Source: Shimia sp047124445 (lineage in GTDB: Bacteria > Pseudomonadota > Alphaproteobacteria > Rhodobacterales > Rhodobacteraceae). Taken from it: 64,000 nt of DNA. Of the stretch, positions 57,333 through 64,000 are shown in pieces. The notes below the pieces were generated by a model. That model was not told where the DNA came from. It was given only the letters and a program-made list of their open reading frames with translations, and searched no databases. Position 1 is the stretch's first letter. Each line of letters opens with the position of its first letter. The translations under genes were made by a program, and so were the position numbers. The DNA is taken from assembly GCF_047124445.1 (NCBI RefSeq), contig NZ_CP138921.1:2170001-2234000 (forward strand). Direction: 5' to 3'.

Positions 57333-57824
57333 ATGACGGACACACCTCAAGTCGGCATCATCATGGGCAGCCAGTCTGACTGGCCCACGATGAAAGAAGC
57401 AGCCACCATTTTGGAAGAGCTGGGCATTTCTTACGAAAAGAAGATTGTCTCCGCCCACCGCACCCCGGATCGCCTCTGGTCCTACGGCAAGGAAGCCGCC
57501 GGTCGCGGCCTTCAGGTGATCATTGCAGGCGCTGGTGGCGCAGCCCATCTGCCCGGCATGATGGCCTCCAAAACCCGCGTGCCAGTTGTGGGCGTGCCGG
57601 TGCAAACCCGCGCACTGTCCGGTGTCGACAGCCTCTATTCCATCGTGCAAATGCCCAAGGGCTTCCCAGTTGCCACCATGGCCATTGGTGCCGCTGGTGC
57701 CGCCAACGCGGGTCTGATGGCCGCCGGCATTCTGGCGCTGCAAGACACCGATCTGGCCGACCGTCTCGACGCCTGGCGCGATGCACTTTCTGCCTCCATC
57801 CCAGATGAGCCACAAGATGACTGA
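57333..57824 (+). CDS. purE: N5-carboxyaminoimidazole ribonucleotide mutase
   Basis: This 163-residue enzyme rearranges N5-CAIR to CAIR in purine synthesis. It has the family N-terminal GIIMGSQSDWPTMKEAATIL, SAHRTPDRLW with the catalytic His, the AGGAAHLPGM-like GAGGAAHLPGMMASKT loop, and GVDSLYSIVQMPKGFPVATMAIG. Length is typical for class I PurE. It overlaps the purK start by 8 bases. Upstream, 57188-57332 has an AT-rich stretch (57280-57320) fit for the promoter. Confidence 0.97.
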   Translation: MTDTPQVGIIMGSQSDWPTMKEAATILEELGISYEKKIVSAHRTPDRLWSYGKEAAGRGLQVIIAGAGGAAHLPGMMASKTRVPVVGVPVQTRALSGVDSLYSIVQMPKGFPVATMAIGAAGAANAGLMAAGILALQDTDLADRLDAWRDALSASIPDEPQDD

Positions 57825-58890
57825 AGCGCTTAAACCCGGTGCCACAATCGGCATCCTTGGCGGTGGCCAACTAGGCCGCATGTTGTCGGTTGCGGCCTCC
57901 CGCCTGGGCTTCAAAACCCACATCTATGACCCAAGCCTGAACCCACCAGCCTCTCATGTGGCGGATGTGGTGACGCGCGCGCCTTATGAAGACGAAGAAA
58001 TGCTGCTGCATTTCGCCTCTGTGGTTGATGTCATCACCTATGAGTTTGAGAACATCCCAACCAAGGCTCTCGACATTCTAGAGAGCCAGAAGCCCATTCG
58101 CCCAAACCGCGAAGCGCTGCGGGTCTCCCAAGACCGCCTGACGGAAAAGACTTTCCTGCAAGACCTTGGCCTGAAAACTGCGCCTTTTGCAGACGTGACC
58201 GACGCCGACGACATGGCCAAAGCCGTTGCCGAAATCGGGGCGCCATCGATCCTGAAAACCCGCCGTTTTGGCTATGACGGCAAAGGCCAAGCCCGCCTGA
58301 AAACTGCTGAAGATGCCGACGCGGCTCTGGCCGATATGGCTGGCGCGCCAGCCCTGTTGGAAGGCTTTGTCGACTTCTCCCACGAGGTCAGCGTGATTGC
58401 TGCCCGTAGCATCGACGGTCAGGTTGCCTGTTTTGACCCCGGCGAAAACGTGCACAAAGACGGCATCCTTGCCACCACCACTGTGCCCGCACGCCTGTCT
58501 GCTGGGCAACGTATGGACGCCGTTCTGCTTGCCGCCAACATCCTGAACAAACTGGACTATGTCGGTGTGATGGGCGTGGAGCTCTTTGTCACCAAAGACG
58601 GGCTGATCGTGAACGAAGTCGCCCCGCGAGTGCACAACTCCGGCCACTGGACCCAAAACGGCTGCGCTGTGGACCAGTTTGAACAACACATCCGCGCCGT
58701 CGCCGGCCTGCCCTTGGGCGACGGCCAACGGCACAGCGATGTGGTCATGGAAAACCTGATTGGTGACGACATGGATCGCCTGCCCGAGCTGCTGCAAGAG
58801 CGCGACACCGCCGTGCATCTCTACGGCAAAGCGGAAACCAAAGCGGGCCGCAAAATGGGCCACGTCAACCGCATCAAACGCGGCGACTAG
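57817..58890 (+). CDS. purK: N5-carboxyaminoimidazole ribonucleotide synthase
   Basis: This 357-residue ATP-grasp enzyme makes N5-CAIR from AIR, ATP and bicarbonate. It has the GILGGGQLGRMLSVAASRLG N-terminus, TYEFENIP, KTRRFGYDGKGQ (ATP-grasp loop), FVDFSHEVSVIAAR, and NEVAPRVHNSGHWT metal/substrate residues. I take ATG 57817 (MTEALKPGATIGILGG), 8 bases inside purE; ATG 57805 is also possible. The stop lies in the palindrome CTAG (58887-58890), shared with the stop of the convergent GNAT gene, so there is no spacer. Length normal. Confidence 0.96.
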   Translation: MTEALKPGATIGILGGGQLGRMLSVAASRLGFKTHIYDPSLNPPASHVADVVTRAPYEDEEMLLHFASVVDVITYEFENIPTKALDILESQKPIRPNREALRVSQDRLTEKTFLQDLGLKTAPFADVTDADDMAKAVAEIGAPSILKTRRFGYDGKGQARLKTAEDADAALADMAGAPALLEGFVDFSHEVSVIAARSIDGQVACFDPGENVHKDGILATTTVPARLSAGQRMDAVLLAANILNKLDYVGVMGVELFVTKDGLIVNEVAPRVHNSGHWTQNGCAVDQFEQHIRAVAGLPLGDGQRHSDVVMENLIGDDMDRLPELLQERDTAVHLYGKAETKAGRKMGHVNRIKRGD

Positions 58891-59369
58891 CCCTGCATAT
58901 CCAGCAAAAACCGGCGGAAGGTCTGCCCGCCATAGCGGACCTCCCCCACCTCTTCGGCTCCCATCCGCGCCAAAGCTTTCACTGACCGCCGCGTTGGCGC
59001 CAGCAGGAACTGCACCGCTTCAATACGTGCATCCTCCCGCGCAAATTCAAGCGCCTGACGCGTGATCGCCAGCCCTTGCCCAAAGGCCTCCGGCGTCAGC
59101 ACCAGGCCAAAATCCCAGACGTCGCGCTCCTTCTCAAAGCCGCCCCAGCCGAGAAAGACATCCCCTTGCCAAATTGCCCAATGGCCCAGCCCATCCTCTT
59201 CCCAACGCTGCGCCTTGATCTGCAAAAAACCGTCCACATCGAACGCGCCATCAAGCAGCGGCAAATGCTCCGCCACCCGCGCATCCGCCATCTGTGCAAC
59301 CAAAAGCGCCCGCGGCACCGCCTGCAAATCTCCAAACTCAAAACCCGGCACCGCCCAACACCTTCTCAT
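58887..59369 (-). CDS. GNAT family N-acetyltransferase (RimJ/RimL-like)
   Basis: This 160-residue protein has the GNAT pattern: LPLLDGAF, then WAIWQGDVFLGWGGFEKERDVWDFGLVLTPEAFGQGLAITRQALEFAREDARIEAVQFLLAPTRRSVKALARMGAEEVGEV. The acetyl-CoA loop (FGQGLAITRQ) lacks the usual Arg of R/Q-x-x-G-x-G/A. Its start codon lies inside the hairpin element copy B (59361-59424), so the true start may be different, and the N-terminal 25 residues look variable. It is convergent with purK and upstream of phnM's end. Confidence 0.8.
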   Translation of the reverse strand: MRRCWAVPGFEFGDLQAVPRALLVAQMADARVAEHLPLLDGAFDVDGFLQIKAQRWEEDGLGHWAIWQGDVFLGWGGFEKERDVWDFGLVLTPEAFGQGLAITRQALEFAREDARIEAVQFLLAPTRRSVKALARMGAEEVGEVRYGGQTFRRFLLDMQG

Positions 59370-59424
59370 TCAAACAATATCCTGGGGAGTCACCGCCATG
59401 CGGTGACGGGGCAAAGCCCCTACC
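59361..59424 (+). repeat. Intergenic hairpin element, copy B
   Basis: TTCTCATTC, ATATCCTGGGGAG, stem GTCACCGC (59389-59396) / GCGGTGAC (59400-59407), then GGGGC/GCCCC (59408-59412 / 59416-59420) repeat the layout of 41549-41612. The 8-bp stem differs from copy A at most positions but still pairs perfectly. The element overlaps the GNAT start and the phnM stop. Confidence 0.8.
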
Positions 59425-60559
59425 CCATAAACCGCGCGGCCACATCGCCCGCCATAAAGCTCACTTGTCCACCCACCAAGGTGGCCCCAATGCGCCCGCT
59501 CTCCGCATCCACAATCACCAGATCCGCGCGCTTGCCCGCTTCCAACGTGCCGCGATCATTCAGCCCCAGCACCTCTGCAGGCTTGGCCGACACCAGCGCC
59601 CAGGCCTGTGCAAAGTCACAGACACCATCCTCCACCAGCCGCAACACCGCCTGACGTGGCGCAGGATAGTGGTAGTCTGACGCCAGGCCATCCACCAATC
59701 CCGCCGCAACCATCTCCGCTGCCGACACCTTGCCGGAATGGCTGCCGCCACGCACCACATTGGGTGCGCCCATCACCACCGGATCGCCCGCAGCTTTGGC
59801 CGCCTCCGCTGCCGCCAGGGTCTCGGGGAACTCACTGATCGACAGTCCGCAACCGCGCCAAGTCTCCCGCGTCGCGGCGCTGTCGTCGTCATGGCTGCCC
59901 AGCTGCACGCCTTTCTCCGCCAACCGCGCCGCCAACCGCGCCACCTCTTCCGGCACAGACTCCGTCACCGCATGCAACGCCTGCAGCAACGCCAGATGCG
60001 CCTCCGGACTGCGCCCGCTTTTGAGCGCCTGTCCGGTCAAACGCGGCGGCTTCTTTCCCTTGGCCAAGGCCGCATGCGGCAAGTGATCATTGAACACCAC
60101 ATAGGGCACGTCAAACGCGGCAACCGCCGCCTCAAACGCGGTGTAATCCTCCAGCAAATGGCTCTCGAACCGCAGCTGCACCAACATCTCTGTGCGCAGC
60201 CCTTCGGTGGCGGACAGCGCCTCCAAAAACCGCCGGGCAAAGTCTGGCGAGCGCATCCCGCCTTCCCAGCTCCAGAACTGCGCCAGCACCGCTGTGGTGA
60301 TCCCATTGGCCGCCAGTTCCGCATCCACCGACACCAACCCGTCGCCTAGGTTTTTCATCGCCCCGCGACGTGGTGCCAAATGCCGCTCAAATCCGTCGCC
60401 GTGCAAATCGACGATGCCTGGCAAAATCTGATACCCGCGCAGGTCCACCTGCCGCGCACCGTCCGCGTCTCCAATCCTGCCAGCCACAATTCCAAGCGGC
60501 TCTTGCGCAAACCCCTCCGGGCGCAGCACGTCTGCGCCGTGCAACAGCAGGTCCGTCAT
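59420..60559 (-). CDS. phnM: PhnM-like alpha-D-ribose 1-methylphosphonate 5-triphosphate diphosphatase
   Basis: This 379-residue amidohydrolase-type enzyme has the metal-binding VDLHGDGFERHLAPRRG (about residues 52-68), NDHLPHAAL, LGSHDDDSAATRE, GAPNVVRGGSHSGKVSAAEMVAAGLVDGLASDYHYPAP and a final RADLVIVDAESGRIG. PhnM cleaves pyrophosphate from the ribose-methylphosphonate triphosphate of the C-P lyase pathway. No other phn genes are near, so it is either an orphan or part of a set elsewhere. The ATG at 60559 overlaps the lipase-like gene stop by 4 bases. The stop lies in hairpin element B. Confidence 0.9.
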   Translation of the reverse strand: MTDLLLHGADVLRPEGFAQEPLGIVAGRIGDADGARQVDLRGYQILPGIVDLHGDGFERHLAPRRGAMKNLGDGLVSVDAELAANGITTAVLAQFWSWEGGMRSPDFARRFLEALSATEGLRTEMLVQLRFESHLLEDYTAFEAAVAAFDVPYVVFNDHLPHAALAKGKKPPRLTGQALKSGRSPEAHLALLQALHAVTESVPEEVARLAARLAEKGVQLGSHDDDSAATRETWRGCGLSISEFPETLAAAEAAKAAGDPVVMGAPNVVRGGSHSGKVSAAEMVAAGLVDGLASDYHYPAPRQAVLRLVEDGVCDFAQAWALVSAKPAEVLGLNDRGTLEAGKRADLVIVDAESGRIGATLVGGQVSFMAGDVAARFMG

Positions 60560-61443
60560 TGGTTCTCCGCTCCGCTTTGAGCCGAAGCACTCGGCCCCAC
60601 GATCTCGCGCCAGATCCGATCCCAAAGATCGTCTTCCTTTTCCGCCTCCGGATCGCCATCCGCATCCACAATCCGCTGCAATTCCCGCAGGGTGGCATCC
60701 GCGTCGCCCCACTCCAGATCATGGTCAAAGGCGCCTTTTTCCAAAAACTCGCGCACCTGCACAATCACCATAGGGTTGTTCATCATAAACGTATGGGTCA
60801 CCGGCAAAACAATGTGATCCGCCATGCCCTCGACCTTGGTGCTTTCCACCGAGACCTTGCCGTCATCCGGCCCAGCAATCAGGCTGCTGTAATAGGGGTT
60901 GAGCGACTTGTCTCCGGCAATCACACCCAGCTCAAAATCCACCGGTGCCAGGTTGGCCGGCAAGCCATCGGTGCCAAGCTGCATCCCCGCAGGGCCGTTG
61001 AGCCAGACAAACGGCTCCAGGTAGCTGAATTCATCCACCAGTTCCGAGCCCTTGTTGGGTGGCCCCAACATCACCACGCGGCCCAGCTCCGGCGGGCGAT
61101 GGTTCTCAAACCACACGCGGGTCAGAATGCCGCCCATCGAATGGGTGACAAAATGCACTTTGGTCCAGCCGCACTTGGCCACCGCCTTGGGCAGTGTCAT
61201 ATCCGCCAGCGTCTCGATCTCTTCTTTGGTGGAGGGATAGCCCAGCCGCACCACTTTGTAGCCATAGCGCTCCAGCGCCAGTTCCATCAAAACAAAGGAA
61301 CTCTCAGACCGTGCCAACCCATGTAACAGGATCACGCATTCCTGCGGCCCGGCCTCAGCGGCCTCCGCCGTCTGTTGCTCTGCAAAACTCTGCGTGCTCA
61401 GCCCCAAGGCCAGCACCGCTGCCATTTTCAAAAATCGAACCAT
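60556..61443 (-). CDS. Exported alpha/beta hydrolase, lipase-like
   Basis: This 295-residue protein has a signal peptide (about residues 1-21, MVRFLKMAAVLALGLSTQSFA), CVILLHGLARSESS (oxyanion-hole HG), the nucleophile elbow in VTHSMGGILTRVW (Ser in GHSxGG-like HSMGG), and PPNKGSELVDEF. The catalytic His is probably in a VLPVTHTFMMNNP segment. It is similar in layout to bacterial lipase-like esterases. The substrate is unknown. It overlaps phnM by 4 bases, so the two are translated together although no functional link is clear. Confidence 0.88.
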   Translation of the reverse strand: MVRFLKMAAVLALGLSTQSFAEQQTAEAAEAGPQECVILLHGLARSESSFVLMELALERYGYKVVRLGYPSTKEEIETLADMTLPKAVAKCGWTKVHFVTHSMGGILTRVWFENHRPPELGRVVMLGPPNKGSELVDEFSYLEPFVWLNGPAGMQLGTDGLPANLAPVDFELGVIAGDKSLNPYYSSLIAGPDDGKVSVESTKVEGMADHIVLPVTHTFMMNNPMVIVQVREFLEKGAFDHDLEWGDADATLRELQRIVDADGDPEAEKEDDLWDRIWREIVGPSASAQSGAENQ

Positions 61444-61504
61444 AGACTTGAGATAGGCCCTAAGCGGGGCCTACAAAAGCAAAAACCTTACGGAAAGCGC
61501 CACA

Positions 61505-61972
61505 ATGGCAACCCTTCGCCCACCAAAGTCGCGCCCATTGCGTCTCGCCGCCCGCGCCGTGATCCTGCACGAGGACCGCCTCTTGCTGGTCAACGCCTAC
61601 CCGGATCACAAAGGCGCGCTCTGGTGCGCGCCCGGTGGCGGGGTCGAAAAACACAGCAGCCTGGCCGACAATCTGATCCGCGAAGTGCATGAGGAATGTG
61701 GGCTCACGGTCTCCGTTGGCGCGCCCTGCCTGATCAACGAGTTCCACGATGAGGAGAGCGATTTTCATCAGGTCGATCTGTTTTTCCGCTGTACCATCAC
61801 CGATGGAGCGTTGGACGAAAGCTGGCAGGACCCGGAAAACATCGTCTCAAAGCGTCGCTTCTTTTCCCGCGCAGAAATAGACCAGATCTCCTACCGCCCG
61901 CTCAGCCTGCCAGATGTGGCCTGGGGCGACGGCGTGCACTACGACGCGCTGGAACCGTTGTTGAAGTTCTAG
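61505..61972 (+). CDS. Nudix hydrolase
   Basis: This 155-residue protein has the Nudix box: GGGVEKHSSLADNLIREVHEECGL (G-x5-E-x7-R-E-x2-E-E-x-G-U, with family-typical end). An N-terminal basic region (LRLAARAVILHEDRLLLVNAYPDHKGALWCAPGG) precedes it. It cleaves nucleoside diphosphate-linked compounds; the target is not evident. It is convergent with the EamA gene with only 1 base between stops and is divergent from the lipase-like gene by 61 bases. Length typical. Confidence 0.9.
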   Translation: MATLRPPKSRPLRLAARAVILHEDRLLLVNAYPDHKGALWCAPGGGVEKHSSLADNLIREVHEECGLTVSVGAPCLINEFHDEESDFHQVDLFFRCTITDGALDESWQDPENIVSKRRFFSRAEIDQISYRPLSLPDVAWGDGVHYDALEPLLKF

Positions 61973-61973
61973 C

Positions 61974-62807
61974 CTAGACTTTACGCATAGACACCAGCAC
62001 GCCGCCAATCACCAGCACCGCCGCGCCGACAAAGCGCAGCGTCAGCGGCTCGCTCAAAAACGCCATGCCGCCGGCCATCGCGATCACTGGCACCGAGAGC
62101 TGCGCCACTGCGGCGCGGCTCGCTCCAAGGCTTGGTAAAATCGCGTACCACAGGGCATAGCCCAGCCCCGAGGTCACCACGCCAGACACCACGGCCAGCA
62201 CCACGCCCGCCGCGGGCATTTCCATATCCATGCCCAAAGCAGCGCCAAGCGCCAAAGCCACCGGGGCGGCCAAAATGAAATTCATCGCCGTGGCCTGCGT
62301 CGCATCCACCTCTTTGCGCCCTTGCAGCGAGTAGATCCCCCAGCCAAGCCCCGCGCCCGCCATCATGGCCACATGCGCAACCGAAATCGCGGGACCACCG
62401 GTCGGCGCCAACAGCCAGACCAACCCGCCCAGCGCCAGGCCTGCGCCCAACCACCGCGTCACCGGCACCGCTTCGCGCGTCACCACCGCGCCGCCAAACA
62501 TGGTGATCTGCACCACGCCAAACAGCACCAGAGCGCCCAAACCGGCATCCAGGCCGCGATACGCCAGCGAAAAGCCAAAGATATAGGCCAGTAACCCCGC
62601 CACAGCGACACCGCGCCCGACCCCGCCCAGCGCAAAGCCACGCTTCTGCCAAACCACCAAGGCCGCCAAAGCCAATGCACCGCTCACAAGACGCACCACG
62701 CCAAAATCCACCGCCTCCATGCCAGCGCCATTCACGGCAGCGCGGTTGAGCACAGAGTTCGCGGCAAAAGCCGTCATTGTCACAGCGGTCAGGATAAACA
62801 ATTTCAT
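61974..62807 (-). CDS. EamA/DMT family transporter
   Basis: This 277-residue membrane protein has ten helices in two repeats of five (EamA twice), starting with KLFILTAVTMTAFAANSVLNRAAV and ending with LRFVGAAVLVIGGVLVSMRKV. Such transporters export metabolites, amino acids or toxic compounds; this one has no specific residues I can read. Two strong hairpins stand directly upstream (62824-62860 and 62864-62899), which suggests control at the RNA level. Its stop is 1 base from the Nudix stop (convergent). Length normal. Confidence 0.9.
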   Translation of the reverse strand: MKLFILTAVTMTAFAANSVLNRAAVNGAGMEAVDFGVVRLVSGALALAALVVWQKRGFALGGVGRGVAVAGLLAYIFGFSLAYRGLDAGLGALVLFGVVQITMFGGAVVTREAVPVTRWLGAGLALGGLVWLLAPTGGPAISVAHVAMMAGAGLGWGIYSLQGRKEVDATQATAMNFILAAPVALALGAALGMDMEMPAAGVVLAVVSGVVTSGLGYALWYAILPSLGASRAAVAQLSVPVIAMAGGMAFLSEPLTLRFVGAAVLVIGGVLVSMRKV

Positions 62808-62823
62808 GAGGCCCTAGGTGACA

Positions 62824-62899
62824 CGTGTGACCCGGCGGAGCAAGCAAGCCGGGTCACACGCCTGCCCCGCCAGAGAAGGACCAAACTCTAAGGCGGGGC
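62824..62899 (-). promoter_or_regulatory. Tandem hairpins upstream of the EamA transporter
   Basis: A perfect 13-bp inverted repeat (62824-62836 CGTGTGACCCGGC with 62848-62860, 11-base loop) is followed by GCCCCGCC (62864-62871) / GGCGGGGC (62892-62899) with an inner AGAG/CTCT helix. Both lie between the chalcone-isomerase-like stop and the EamA start, on the side that would be its 5' leader. No T-run follows on the minus strand, so terminator function is doubtful. Confidence 0.55.
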
Positions 62900-62989
62900 G
62901 ATAGGCCAATCAGGGAAACAGCACCCATTTTCCGGGCACCATGGAAAGCGAACCACAGTGCGGGGTTTAGGGGGAGCCGGAAAGCTGCG

Positions 62990-63553
62990 CTATTTTTGAC
63001 TGGCCAAAACTTGTTGCGCAAAGCCGCGATCCCGCGCCTTGTCGCTCAACCAGATCGCCATGTAGCGATCCCGAATACCATTGTGCTGCAACGTACAGGT
63101 GGACTTACCATTGACCCAAAACTTCAACGCATTGCCACCCTTGGGCGAGGCCACAATCCGGTCGCCCGGCTGAATATCGCGGTAGCAGGCGGTCAACTTT
63201 TGCTGGATTTGCCCATGATCGGATTTCTTACCCTCAATCCGTGCCATCTCGTCCATACTGGCCTTGAGCAGAATCTTGCGTTTGATCTTACGGGCGTATT
63301 CGATCTCCAGCGCATAAGACCCGTTGCGGTCAAACCCCTGCCCCTGCGGTGCAAACATCTGTGCGTCATAGACTTTGAAGCCCAGCCACCGGAACTGTCC
63401 CGTGCCAAGTTCCTGTGGCTGCCCCAGAAGGCTGCGCACCTCCGGCGCTGGGGTCGCTGAATTGGCAGAGGCGTCTGCCGCCCAGCCCAACACGGCCGCG
63501 CCGCTCAACAGCGCCATCAATACCCGTTCCCGAAGTGGCAATCGCATGTGCAT
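62990..63553 (-). CDS. Exported chalcone-isomerase-like protein
   Basis: This 187-residue protein has a signal peptide (cleavage near ASANS, about residue 31) and a mature part of the chalcone-isomerase-like fold: LGTGQFRWLGFKVYDAQMFAPQGQGFDRNGSYALEIEYARKIKRKILLKASMDEMARI, then YRDIQPGDRIVASPKGGNALKFWVNGKSTCTLQHNGIRDRYMAIWLSDKARDRG. In bacteria this domain is often called a chalcone isomerase family protein and its role is unknown; no flavonoid enzymes are expected here. It is encoded between rsgA (terminator between) and the EamA hairpins. Confidence 0.85.
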   Translation of the reverse strand: MHMRLPLRERVLMALLSGAAVLGWAADASANSATPAPEVRSLLGQPQELGTGQFRWLGFKVYDAQMFAPQGQGFDRNGSYALEIEYARKIKRKILLKASMDEMARIEGKKSDHGQIQQKLTACYRDIQPGDRIVASPKGGNALKFWVNGKSTCTLQHNGIRDRYMAIWLSDKARDRGFAQQVLASQK

Positions 63554-63602
63554 CCGCCTTGCGCCTCCCGTCGCTTGTCAGGCTGGTTTGCAAAGGGATA
63601 CG

Positions 63603-63640
63603 CAGCAAAACGGCGCGCAGATCACTCCGCACGCCGTTCC
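63603..63640 (-). terminator. Rho-independent terminator after rsgA
   Basis: On the minus strand AACGGCGTGCGGA pairs with TCTGCGCGCCGTT (two G-U pairs, loop GTGA), followed by TTTGCTG. It ends the rsgA transcript. Confidence 0.85.
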
Positions 63641-63668
63641 TGAACGTTCACAAGCCCGTGATCGGCGC

Positions 63669-64000
63669 CTAGCGCCGCCCCTTGCGCCCTTTATGCGCCT
63701 TGGTCACGGTCTTGATCATCTTGCCGAAGTTCTTGTCGTAGGCCCGCTTCTCCGCAAGCGAGGCGGTGTTGTGCCGCTCCTCCGCTTCCAACTTGCGCCA
63801 GCGCTCCAACCGCTCCGGATCCAGCGTGCCAGCGTCAATCGCCGCCCGCACCGCACAGCCCGGCTCACTCTCATGGGCGCAATCGCGGAACTTGCACTGG
63901 GTTGCCAGCTCGACCACATCGGCAAACAAGTCTGCCAACCCGTCCCCCGCCTCTGCCAACTGCAACTCCCGCATCCCCGGCGTGTCCAAAATCGCCAGCC
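63669..64000 (-). CDS. rsgA: Ribosome small-subunit-dependent GTPase RsgA, C-terminal part; start lies beyond the window
   Basis: The frame is open to the window end; about 110 C-terminal codons are seen, starting LAILDTPGMREL, which carries the G3 motif DTPG of the circularly permuted GTPase. Next comes the zinc-binding region CKFRDCAHESEPGCAVRAAIDAGTL (Cys/His ligands of the RsgA C-terminal domain), and a basic tail AHKGRKGRR. RsgA acts in late assembly of the 30S subunit. Length of the missing N-terminal part should be about 230 residues in the family. A strong terminator follows the stop. Confidence 0.94.
   Translation of the reverse strand, partial: LAILDTPGMRELQLAEAGDGLADLFADVVELATQCKFRDCAHESEPGCAVRAAIDAGTLDPERLERWRKLEAEERHNTASLAEKRAYDKNFGKMIKTVTKAHKGRKGRR

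Noticed and set aside
1..64000. Prophage, integrase, transposase or toxin-antitoxin genes
   Set aside because: No frame shows such motifs. The window looks like core chromosome with a few accessory parts.

Overview
The window is a 64 kb piece of an alphaproteobacterial chromosome, most likely from the Roseobacter group of the Rhodobacteraceae. This is inferred from the high-GC coding style, the gene families (phosphatidylcholine synthase of the Pcs type, HflKC with a DUF2065 partner, group III globin, a 46-residue basic protein that resembles small hypothetical proteins I recall from Rhodobacterales) and the arrangement of the tad pilus genes. Coding density is very high. I see no tRNA, rRNA, CRISPR array, prophage or insertion sequence.

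Layout. 1-6671: the end of a thiolase gene, then hflK-hflC-DUF2065 (membrane protease regulators), gor-rpiA, and sdaA. 6675-20700: a lytic transglycosylase and a large tad (tight adherence, Flp pilus) locus with three near-identical flp pilin genes, a divergent fourth pilin, cpaB, cpaC, an OmpA-like lipoprotein, cpaE, cpaF, tadB, tadC, two TPR proteins, a prepilin peptidase and an unassigned AAA ATPase. 20760-27789: yidD, ttcA, a GGDEF-EAL protein with a degenerate GGDEF motif, yidC, a MOSC protein and engB. 27793-36626: a DUF2946-like protein, a PepSY membrane protein, a 3-hydroxyisobutyrate-dehydrogenase-like gene, pcs, ogt, ileS, a small Cys-rich gene, a globin and a VIT family transporter. 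36687-43217: ycjX-GNAT-ycjF, truA, a TetR regulator and a KAS III-like enzyme. 43218-48460: a LuxR-type regulator with a small helix-turn-helix partner, tdk, a 2-hydroxyacid dehydrogenase, csaA, proC, ybjN and a cluster of DnaA boxes. 48461-54014: phzF, an ABC/HlyD export operon and ubiK. 54149-64000: lgt-midA-pgeF, a 46-residue gene, purE-purK, GNAT, phnM, a lipase-like hydrolase, Nudix, an EamA transporter, a chalcone-isomerase-like protein and the end of rsgA.

How the genes work together. The tad block supplies most of a Flp pilus machine: pilin, peptidase (CpaA), outer-membrane secretin (CpaC) with CpaB, localisation ATPase (CpaE/TadZ), motor ATPase (CpaF) and inner-membrane platform (TadB/TadC). 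The minor pilins TadE/F/G are not in this window. YidC and YidD support membrane insertion. Lgt and PgeF act in envelope lipoprotein and peptidoglycan handling. PurE/PurK act in purine synthesis.

Most distinctive non-coding signals: a pair of intergenic hairpin elements with fully covarying stems (41549-41612 and 59361-59424); a palindrome-rich divergent control region at 44556-44975 between a two-gene regulator module and tdk; three co-oriented DnaA boxes within 96 bases at 48279-48374; tandem strong hairpins ahead of an EamA transporter (62824-62899); and a structured 366-base gap with a 9-codon leader-like frame (42852-43217). All statements rest on reading the sequence only; no database search was possible.
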